Origin: Verrucomicrobiia bacterium | GTDB lineage: Bacteria > Verrucomicrobiota > Verrucomicrobiia > Limisphaerales > UBA8199 | NCBI GenBank assembly: GCA_035946615.1 | Contig: DASYZB010000155.1 | Span: 1-32,162 of the forward strand | Length of the DNA stretch: 32,162 nucleotides | Direction: 5' to 3' | Shown: piece by piece, positions 26,818 through 32,162 of the stretch | Layout of the letters: each line of letters begins with the position of its first letter | Numbering within the stretch: position 1 is the first letter of the stretch | The notes under the pieces: generated by a model | Databases searched by the model: none | What the model saw: only the letters and a program-made list of their open reading frames with translations | Told to the model about the DNA's origin: nothing | Made by a program: the position numbers and the translations under genes

Positions 26818-27894
26818 CTATTCGAGAAATATCCGCCAATAACGCCATAGCCTCCTGTATCTCCCCTGGGCTGACGCCATGCCGGCCCCAGCTACCTGCC
26901 ACCACGCCCAGTCGTGATGCAGCGGGTAAATCGGAGCCAAGCCATCCGGCCAAGCCGCCTTCCACAAATACAGGATGGGCACGACGACGGAGTTGCTTAG
27001 GCGGACGGCCAAAGGGACGTCTGCGAGCGTCTGGATGGCTCCCAAGTCGGCTTGCGCCAGCACCGTCACCCAGCACATTATCGCCGAGAGCAGGAAGAAT
27101 GGCGCCTTTTCGAGCAGGAGCCGCCAAACCGAGGGCGCGATCTCATCCAGTTTGGCCACTTGATCCCGGGCATCGAGCGGCGCGGGCCGCCACCCGGCCG
27201 ATTCTCCCAGGCGTAAGCGTCGGAGTGGCCAAAAATCCAGCAGTAAGAGGGTGACTGGCAGGCTCACGGCGATGGGCTTGCACAAAAGGGCGCCAGCAAA
27301 CAGCAGCAGGGAGAGCAAGTAGTTGCAAACGCCTCCTTGACGGGCATACCGCACATAACAAAGCGTCGTGAGCAGCCAGAACGAAGTGCAAACCAGGCTC
27401 TTCCGCTCGGAAATCCAAGCGACGGTTTGAACATGTAGCGGATGCACGGCAAATAGAACAGCCACCATCGCGCTGCGCCACTGCTTGCCTGTGAGATTGT
27501 CCAGCAGCGTAAAAAGCAGGAGTGTGTTGGCCACATGGAACCAAAGATTTGTCAGATGCTGAGGCCCAGCCTTCAGACCAAACAGTTGGCAATCCAACTG
27601 GTGGCTCAGCCAAACCAAAGGCTGATAAGAGGTCGCACCGCCGCTCAGCGTCGTAAAGGCCCACCTGAGATTAGCCAGCGTAAGGCCGGTATAAACGTGG
27701 GGATTGCGGCCAACAAAAAGAGGATCATCGTAGTTAATGAAGCTGTGGAGCGACACCTGCCAATAAACGGCGGCCGCGAGCCCCGCCAAGGCCCAGCGGA
27801 GCCTTGCTCTTAACTTTTCTTCATGCTCTTCCATAACACGCATCGCTTCCGAGAGGCGGCAGCCGAGTGATGTTCGCGACGGTTTTGCAACCAC
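26818..27894 (-). CDS. TMTC-like polytopic membrane protein, apparently truncated
   Basis: The protein matches the N-terminal membrane half of the large TPR/O-mannosyltransferase-like (TMTC/PMT-type) proteins common in Verrucomicrobiota and Planctomycetes. Landmarks are FINYDDPLFV with the acidic DD pair, WLSHQLDCQLFGL, VLFAVHPLHVQTVAWISERK, LLCKPIAVSLPVTLLLLDFWPL and EKAPFFLLSA. Full-length relatives usually have about 600-750 residues, with further helices and C-terminal TPRs. This one is 358 residues and ends in a basic, non-homologous tail (RYRRLWRYWRIF) just before the glycosyltransferase gene. It therefore appears to have lost its 3' half by deletion or frameshift and may be non-functional. 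The GTG at 27894 lies 16 bases after the previous stop; ATGs at 27843 and 27834 are plausible alternative starts. Confidence 0.7.
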   Translation of the reverse strand: MVAKPSRTSLGCRLSEAMRVMEEHEEKLRARLRWALAGLAAAVYWQVSLHSFINYDDPLFVGRNPHVYTGLTLANLRWAFTTLSGGATSYQPLVWLSHQLDCQLFGLKAGPQHLTNLWFHVANTLLLFTLLDNLTGKQWRSAMVAVLFAVHPLHVQTVAWISERKSLVCTSFWLLTTLCYVRYARQGGVCNYLLSLLLFAGALLCKPIAVSLPVTLLLLDFWPLRRLRLGESAGWRPAPLDARDQVAKLDEIAPSVWRLLLEKAPFFLLSAIMCWVTVLAQADLGAIQTLADVPLAVRLSNSVVVPILYLWKAAWPDGLAPIYPLHHDWAWWQVAGAGMASAQGRYRRLWRYWRIFLE

Positions 27895-27910
27895 TACCCC
27901 AACGGTGAAG

Positions 27911-29158
27911 TTATCGCTCGGAACCGAGGAGACGCTGCTTTACATTGTCGGGCAAAGCTGAGTTCTGCACCCAGGCGCGCGCAGCCGCCTGGTCCGCGTT
28001 CATCCAAGCGCCGGCTGCCGTCTGCATTTCCAAAAGCCTCTCCCTCTCGTCGCCTATTGACTCCGCCCAGGCTGCTGCCGCAGCCGGGTCCGTGCGGTCC
28101 ACGACCTCGACAAAGCTCCCCACAGCCGCGTCGCGGGTCGAGCCCGGGCTTTGCCCTTGCAGCCAATTGGCCGCGCCAGCCGGATCATTTATCGCCCAAG
28201 AAATCACCAGAGTACGCGCCGACTCGTCTCGCGCCTTGCCTTCGGGAAACTGATCCACCCATTTCGCCGCCGAGACCGGGTCCGAGGCGGCCCACGAGGT
28301 AAGGACGCTGTCCACGACGGCGTTTTGGGTGTCGCCGGCAGAAATGCTTGCTGCGAAAGCAGCGGCATCCGCTGGGGACTTCCGCCCCCACACAGCCCCC
28401 AGCGCAGACAAGGCATCCTTTTGCGCTTGCCCGGACAAATTATCGACTGCCCATCTGCCGGCTGCCGCTGGATCCGTTGAAGCCCATTCGCTCGTTACCT
28501 CACCCGCAAGATTGTTGAGCAAGCTCCCGGAAGGCTGGCTCAGGAGGGAATCCGCCGCAGCTTTGGGATCGCCAGCAGCCCATGATGTCAGGGCTTGGCG
28601 CGTAGCCTGGCTGCGGCCGGTTCCTGCCGGCAATCCTTGCGCCCAAGCCAACGCGCTCTGCGGGTCGCTAGTGGCCCACGCGCTTGCAATAACGCCAAAG
28701 AGCCGGTCCCGCTCACGGCCTGGGTCAAGCGATGTCGCAAGTTCGGCAGCGGCCGGGGGATTGATTTGGCTTAGCCGTCCAGTCAATTGCGCCAGCGCCA
28801 GAGCTCTGTCAACCCTGTTAGTGAGTTGTTGGGCCAATATAATTATCCGCCCGATTTCCTGCGGCCTAAGCGAGCCTATTAACGCCTGCAACTGTTGCTG
28901 GTTCTTATCTCCTGAGTGGGCCGCGGCGAGTGCGCGGAAGAAAGCCGCATCCTGATCTTCTTGGCGGGCGGACAGGGCGACCAATCGCCCGCGCGATGCG
29001 GTTGGCGCTCCCTGCCCTGCCGCATGGGCAAGGGAATTTGTCGAGACGACAGTGGAACCTACGCTTTCGTGCGCTTCACGTAATGGCACACGTCCGAGAA
29101 AAAACCCAAGGGCAAGTCCAAAGGCAACCAGTGAAAACTTGGACGTTATTACTTTCAT
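27911..29158 (-). CDS. secreted repeat protein with W-x-x-x-DP units
   Basis: A 415-residue protein with an N-terminal hydrophobic segment (residues 7-22, signal peptide or anchor) and then about eight degenerate helical repeats of roughly 32-33 residues between about residues 130 and 405. The recurring core is W-A-x-x-DP-x-x-A-x-x-W followed by a Gly/Pro turn (SAWATSDPQSALAWA, TSWAASDPVSAAKWV, ISWAINDPAGAANWL). The pattern suggests an alpha-solenoid of paired helices, analogous to Sel1/TPR scaffolds. Such proteins are frequent and uncharacterised in Verrucomicrobiota. It probably sits in the periplasm or outer layer as a protein-binding scaffold, which is inference. It is followed after 16 bases by the TMTC-like gene. 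Confidence 0.75.
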   Translation of the reverse strand: MKVITSKFSLVAFGLALGFFLGRVPLREAHESVGSTVVSTNSLAHAAGQGAPTASRGRLVALSARQEDQDAAFFRALAAAHSGDKNQQQLQALIGSLRPQEIGRIIILAQQLTNRVDRALALAQLTGRLSQINPPAAAELATSLDPGRERDRLFGVIASAWATSDPQSALAWAQGLPAGTGRSQATRQALTSWAAGDPKAAADSLLSQPSGSLLNNLAGEVTSEWASTDPAAAGRWAVDNLSGQAQKDALSALGAVWGRKSPADAAAFAASISAGDTQNAVVDSVLTSWAASDPVSAAKWVDQFPEGKARDESARTLVISWAINDPAGAANWLQGQSPGSTRDAAVGSFVEVVDRTDPAAAAAWAESIGDERERLLEMQTAAGAWMNADQAAARAWVQNSALPDNVKQRLLGSER

Positions 29159-29299
29159 ACTCGAACGATATTCGGCTTTCCACCGTCCTCAGGGCGGGCG
29201 AAAAACCGCCAAAGCGATTCATTATAGTCTCGCTGCCTCGACACCGCTCGCCGCGTCTATTTCCAAAGACCCGCAACCCCCGCCACCCCTCTCGAATCG

Positions 29300-29791
29300 T
29301 TACTGGCCAAGGGCAGAGGTATTCCCGAAAAAACGGCGTGGCGACGCAGCGATACGCGACCACCGCTCTGAGCCCCAAAGCCGCCAGAATGAATTCCAGC
29401 TTCCAAGAAACCACCAAAGAACCAACAGTTGAAGCATCACGTCCGCCATTCCGCGCGGCAGAGGCAGGCGGTCCGCCACTTGCCCGAGACAGGGGCATGT
29501 GTGGACCCCTAATAGGAAATTGCCCAGGTGATAGGCAATCAAGTTGCTGCTCAACCACAGGAGCATCAGCGAGCGCCTTAGATCGCTCCGGTTCCATACC
29601 AAAAGCGCGGCCGTGGCCAGTTCAAAGAGCGCCGCGAGAACCATCACTCGCCGGTAACCCAAATGAAGCAACTGGTCCTGAATCTGGAGAATTCTCGCGC
29701 CCCCTCCGGCGCTGTACAGCTTTGCCAGCGCGGTCAACAGCAACATGCCCGCCGCAGTTCTGTAAAACCAAATCTCCCGCCTCCAATTCAA
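29300..29791 (-). CDS. MauE/DoxX-like small membrane protein (TTG start)
   Basis: A hydrophobic protein of 163 residues with about four membrane segments. An early A-x-x-K-L motif (LLTALAKLYSAG) and a mid-protein E (LAALFELATAALLVW) are followed by a C-x-C motif in GVHTCPCLGQ. This layout matches MauE/DoxX-type membrane proteins, in which the Cys pair is linked to thiol-redox chemistry. The open frame extends upstream to 29974 but would overlap the pseudopilin gene. The TTG at 29791, with AGAAAGGA 9 bases before it, fits the gene spacing (37 bases after the pseudopilin stop). A role in redox maturation of the neighbouring exported Cys-containing proteins is possible but unproven. Confidence 0.65.
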   Translation of the reverse strand: MNWRREIWFYRTAAGMLLLTALAKLYSAGGGARILQIQDQLLHLGYRRVMVLAALFELATAALLVWNRSDLRRSLMLLWLSSNLIAYHLGNFLLGVHTCPCLGQVADRLPLPRGMADVMLQLLVLWWFLGSWNSFWRLWGSERWSRIAASPRRFFGNTSALGQ

Positions 29792-29800
29792 TCGAATTAA

Positions 29801-29808
29801 TCCTTTCT
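29801..29808 (-). promoter_or_regulatory. ribosome binding site deciding a TTG start
   Basis: AGAAAGGA lies on the minus strand 9 bases upstream of the TTG at 29791. It is the only good Shine-Dalgarno in this frame and favours the short form of the MauE-like protein. Confidence 0.55.
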
Positions 29809-29828
29809 GTTTGCTGAGCGCCCTGTCT

Positions 29829-30671
29829 TTAGGGGCCAGGCCATTGCTCGTTGTGAGGTTGATTGTCACTGTCCCAGCGGCGCGCCACATTTGGGTTCGA
29901 GAAGTAAAAAAACAATTGGGTCGGCAGGTTTTCCACATGACCGTCGCAAAAGGCCACGTTCCAGCGCGCGGCATGTCTTTGCGCCATCAAGCGCAGTGTT
30001 GAGGCGTTGGTATAGAAGGCAGGATAAGATGACGAGAAGTCCAGGCCGAAGTTCATAGCACCGCCCGGGGGGTCGGCCCCGGGCACGAAAGGCGTGTCAC
30101 CCATGGCGATCATATCGCTCGGGTGGAGCACTCTGCTTTCGGGAGTTGGTGGAAGAGCGCCAACCATGTTACTGGTGGACGTCGCGCCCACCCAGCCCAG
30201 CCCCTGGTTCCACAGATCCTCCGGAATGGGTCGGTTTAAATGTTCCCAGGCCTCGAGCCAACCAGAATCGTTATACGCATAGCTTCCAGACGACTCCGAG
30301 GCTCCAAAATAGAGAAAAAAAGCACCCCGCACTCGATTATACCCCGGGCAGGCATAAACACTGCGCGGTGGGCCAAGATATGTATCGGAACGTCCATTGG
30401 TAGAATAGCTGTAGTTGTTCGATGGCCAAGGCGCTCCGACAAAAGACTGGATTTCCCCGGGCAACCGTGCCGCGTCTGGGTACACGCCGCTCTGTTGCAC
30501 GTACATGCTGATGCCCAATGTGATTTGGTGCAGGTTGTTGCGGCATTGGGCTGAATCTGCCTGGATTTTTGCCCGATGTAGCGTTGGAAGCAGCATCGCC
30601 GCCAGAATGGCGATGACGGCGATCACGACCAACAACTCAATCAAGGTGAATCCATGGGAATTCTTTTTCAT
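29829..30671 (-). CDS. type-II pseudopilin-like protein with H-X9-DG motif
   Basis: A 280-residue protein starting MKKNSHG|FTLIELLVVIAVIAILA, a classic class-III prepilin leader (cleavage after Gly7, Glu at mature position 5) followed by a membrane/assembly helix. The C-terminal region has RHAARWNVAFCDGHVENL, which contains the H-x9-DG motif of pseudopilin-like proteins very common in Planctomycetes and Verrucomicrobiota. These proteins are processed by a prepilin peptidase and assembled or exported through a type-II-secretion/pilus machine; individual roles are mostly unknown. The ORF is open to 30989, but the ATG at 30671 with GAGGA 7 bases upstream begins exactly at the leader. A 147-residue secreted protein gene precedes it and a MauE-like gene follows. 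Confidence 0.88.
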   Translation of the reverse strand: MKKNSHGFTLIELLVVIAVIAILAAMLLPTLHRAKIQADSAQCRNNLHQITLGISMYVQQSGVYPDAARLPGEIQSFVGAPWPSNNYSYSTNGRSDTYLGPPRSVYACPGYNRVRGAFFLYFGASESSGSYAYNDSGWLEAWEHLNRPIPEDLWNQGLGWVGATSTSNMVGALPPTPESRVLHPSDMIAMGDTPFVPGADPPGGAMNFGLDFSSSYPAFYTNASTLRLMAQRHAARWNVAFCDGHVENLPTQLFFYFSNPNVARRWDSDNQPHNEQWPGP

Positions 30672-30678
30672 CGAACAT

Positions 30679-30683
30679 TCCTC
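30679..30683 (-). promoter_or_regulatory. ribosome binding site for the pseudopilin gene
   Basis: GAGGA (minus strand) lies 7 bases before the ATG at 30671. This excludes the longer upstream start at 30989. Confidence 0.6.
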
Positions 30684-30759
30684 GAATCGAACCGAGCGGG
30701 AGGCACGGGCGCTAACGTTAAGCCCGCGCCTTCCCTGGGACATGGAATCACCCGAAACG

Positions 30760-31203
30760 TTACGAGCATGTGCCGCTGCTAGGGTCAACCGTCCCCGCGT
30801 ATATCCCATGATCCCCTGGGGCAGTCGGTGGATCCCCAAATATCTCGCCGTAGGACCACGAGGCGAAAGACGATGTGTTCCCCGAAGCATCCGTAAAGTG
30901 GACTGGACCGACACAATAATTTGGAAGGGTACCACCGTCGCCGCCAGTGCCCTGGTACCCTCCCGCTCCGGTTCCCGACCACACAACATGGTGATTCGCC
31001 TGTGCGTAGACTATCCAGTCCTGGCTTGCGGTGATTGGTTGTTGACCGGCGCCTGTATTGCTATTCCAGGTTATGCCGTCTACTGTCGCACCACTTGCGA
31101 TACAGACCGCGCTTGTACCCTGATAATAGCAGGCCTCCGAGTAACTCGCGGCCAGCAGGCCGGCAACCAAGAGCCCTGTTTGTGGTTTGAATTTGAATCT
31201 CAT
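30760..31203 (-). CDS. small secreted Cys-containing protein of unknown function
   Basis: A 147-residue protein with a basic-hydrophobic signal peptide (MRFKFKPQTGLLVAGLLAASYSEA, cleavage predicted near residue 24). The mature part is Gly/Ser/Thr-rich with few charged residues and four Cys (in ACYYQG, AVCIAS, NYCVGP and the C-terminal GTCS), so two disulphides are possible. No family is recognised. AAAGGAGAG lies 7 bases upstream of the ATG. The start codon overlaps the stop of the preceding partial gene (ATGA), indicating translational coupling. The secretion signal and the adjacent pseudopilin suggest an exported surface or extracellular protein. Confidence 0.72.
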   Translation of the reverse strand: MRFKFKPQTGLLVAGLLAASYSEACYYQGTSAVCIASGATVDGITWNSNTGAGQQPITASQDWIVYAQANHHVVWSGTGAGGYQGTGGDGGTLPNYCVGPVHFTDASGNTSSFASWSYGEIFGDPPTAPGDHGIYAGTVDPSSGTCS

Positions 31204-32162
31204 GCTGTAACTCTCCTTTCATGTTTGCTGTTTTCTTTGTTCGGTTCTTTCGCTCCCAACACGAGAGCAAAAATCGCCACGTTCATCCCACCCCAAATTG
31301 TGTAGAGAAGCATCCTCGAAATGCGAGGCCGCGGGGGGAGCAGGGCGCCGAAGGGGTCCAAAATGTAAGCCATTTGCAAGGCCCCATTGGTGCCCCGGTC
31401 GTAAACTGCGCCATTGGGATAGACGCGGGTCGCCCAGCGGTTGAACTGGGCAAAAGGGGCGATACCAAAAGCATTGTCCGCCAGGAGGGTGTCGTCGATT
31501 TCGAAATTGATAATCCGCCACTCGTCCACTTCAATCTCGGTTTGCTTCCGATCGTCCGGAATCCAACAGCTCCTGATGACCGCCGGTAAATACGAATACT
31601 TGGGAGTAGGCGCGTAGGAGTAGCGGATGATGTAATGGTAGGTCTGGTGTGGAAAGGCGTAATGCACTTTCAAGCCGCTTGGACGCCCACCCGGCGCCGG
31701 CAGCAATTGGCCCGTGATGACAATGTGCTCGTGATCGAGTTCCGCTTCCGTTCTGAAATGGTTCCCAGCCCACTCCACCTTGCCAAAGCCTGCATACATG
31801 ATCCCCATATTCACCACTCGGCGCAGCGGCTCCAGCATGAATTGGCTCGTATAAAAGATCGAGACCGCCTTGCCCGCGATCGACGGGTCGCGGTCATCCC
31901 AAGTCGTTAAGCGCCCCGGCGGCTCGACCAGGGCGTGCTCGTGGCCGGAAATTGAAACCAATTCGGCTGCAACACTGAGATTGGTCACATCACCCAAGCC
32001 GCCAAGCCGTCGGAACAGCAGCCCGTTGGTCTGCCACCTTGCCTGGAAGTATTCGAACCTTGTCGATAGCGCGAAGGTGCCATCCAAAGGTCGGGCCCCG
32101 CCGTCCATCGGTACCTTTTGCTGGAAAACAAGGTTCCTGATGACAGGAGGCGACGAGATGAA
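31200..32162 (-). CDS. partial gene for an envelope protein with a C-terminal TM (5' end outside window)
   Basis: The frame stays open to the window edge and reads as normal protein upstream of the first internal ATG (32108): SSPPVIRNLVFQQKVP precedes it. The true start therefore lies beyond 32162. The visible 321 residues are mostly beta-rich, with YF-x-A-R-W near the front, many Tyr/Trp residues and no enzyme motif that I recognise. A single hydrophobic helix near the C-terminus (about LLYTIWGGMNVAIFALVLGA) is followed by a charged tail. The general look resembles LolA-like or other periplasmic beta-proteins, but that is only an impression. The stop overlaps the next start by ATGA. Confidence 0.7.
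   Translation of the reverse strand, partial: FISSPPVIRNLVFQQKVPMDGGARPLDGTFALSTRFEYFQARWQTNGLLFRRLGGLGDVTNLSVAAELVSISGHEHALVEPPGRLTTWDDRDPSIAGKAVSIFYTSQFMLEPLRRVVNMGIMYAGFGKVEWAGNHFRTEAELDHEHIVITGQLLPAPGGRPSGLKVHYAFPHQTYHYIIRYSYAPTPKYSYLPAVIRSCWIPDDRKQTEIEVDEWRIINFEIDDTLLADNAFGIAPFAQFNRWATRVYPNGAVYDRGTNGALQMAYILDPFGALLPPRPRISRMLLYTIWGGMNVAIFALVLGAKEPNKENSKHERRVTA
31211..31219 (-). promoter_or_regulatory. ribosome binding site for the small secreted protein
   Basis: AAAGGAGAG on the minus strand, 7 bases before the ATG at 31203. It lies inside the coding end of the upstream gene, consistent with coupled translation. Confidence 0.6.

Noticed and set aside
28930-31305. Plus-strand frames of about 295 residues at 28930-29817 and 30415-31305
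   Set aside because: They run across the ends of several well-supported minus-strand genes and have Arg/Pro/Ser-rich translations without domains.
1-32162. CRISPR array, rRNA, tRNA or intact insertion sequence
   Set aside because: No regularly spaced repeat-spacer pattern, no rRNA or tRNA signature and no transposase reading frame was found on either strand.

Overview
This 32 kb window looks like a chromosomal segment of a GC-rich environmental bacterium, most likely a member of Verrucomicrobiota (Pedosphaera/Limisphaerales-like). That placement is an inference from gene content: a type-II-pseudopilin-like protein with the H-X9-DG motif, a TMTC-like polytopic membrane protein, a secreted W-x-x-x-DP repeat protein and a MauE/DoxX-like membrane protein typically occur together in that phylum. 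No rRNA, tRNA, CRISPR array or intact transposase was seen.

Left flank (1-6613): a decayed region. It holds a short CPBP-protease remnant, a DUF3800 gene broken by two frameshifts (the second explained exactly by a 14-bp partial tandem duplication), a 36-bp imperfect inverted repeat, and one large minus-strand gene for a 1040-residue four-TM, mostly coiled-coil protein of unknown function. Two copies of a roughly 130-bp palindromic dispersed repeat lie at about 341-476 and 6473-6605. The second copy ends directly in front of the biosynthetic operon.

Centre (6614-25250): a three-gene plus-strand NRPS operon. NRPS1 (1115 aa) is C-A-PCP. NRPS2 (4538 aa) is C-A-PCP-TE, then A-PCP, C(degenerate)-A-PCP, C-FkbH-PCP-TE. 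A cyclic-peptide-type ABC exporter follows 5 bases later. The unusual points are: a complete thioesterase in the middle of the megasynthase followed by an adenylation domain with no condensation domain; a condensation domain whose catalytic His is Glu; a terminal module that uses an FkbH-type glyceryl-loading domain instead of an A domain; and two duplicated PCP-TE units, both with Cys in place of the nucleophilic Ser, the internal one also having Asn at the catalytic Asp position. By specificity-code reading, NRPS1 and the first NRPS2 module favour Val/Ile-like residues, the third A domain has an unassigned code, and the fourth favours a small residue (Ala/Gly). Together with the FkbH domain this suggests a short peptide or depsipeptide carrying a glycerate unit. 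There may be two fused assembly lines.

Right flank (25310-32162): minus-strand genes convergent with the NRPS operon. In transcription order they are: a partial gene entering from beyond the window edge, a small secreted protein overlapping it by ATGA, an H-X9-DG pseudopilin, a MauE-like membrane protein (TTG start), a secreted repeat protein, a TMTC-like membrane protein lacking its usual C-terminal half, and a GT4 glycosyltransferase with an inserted four-Cys (zinc-ribbon-like) segment. They look like a cell-envelope or surface-protein group, not part of the NRPS pathway.
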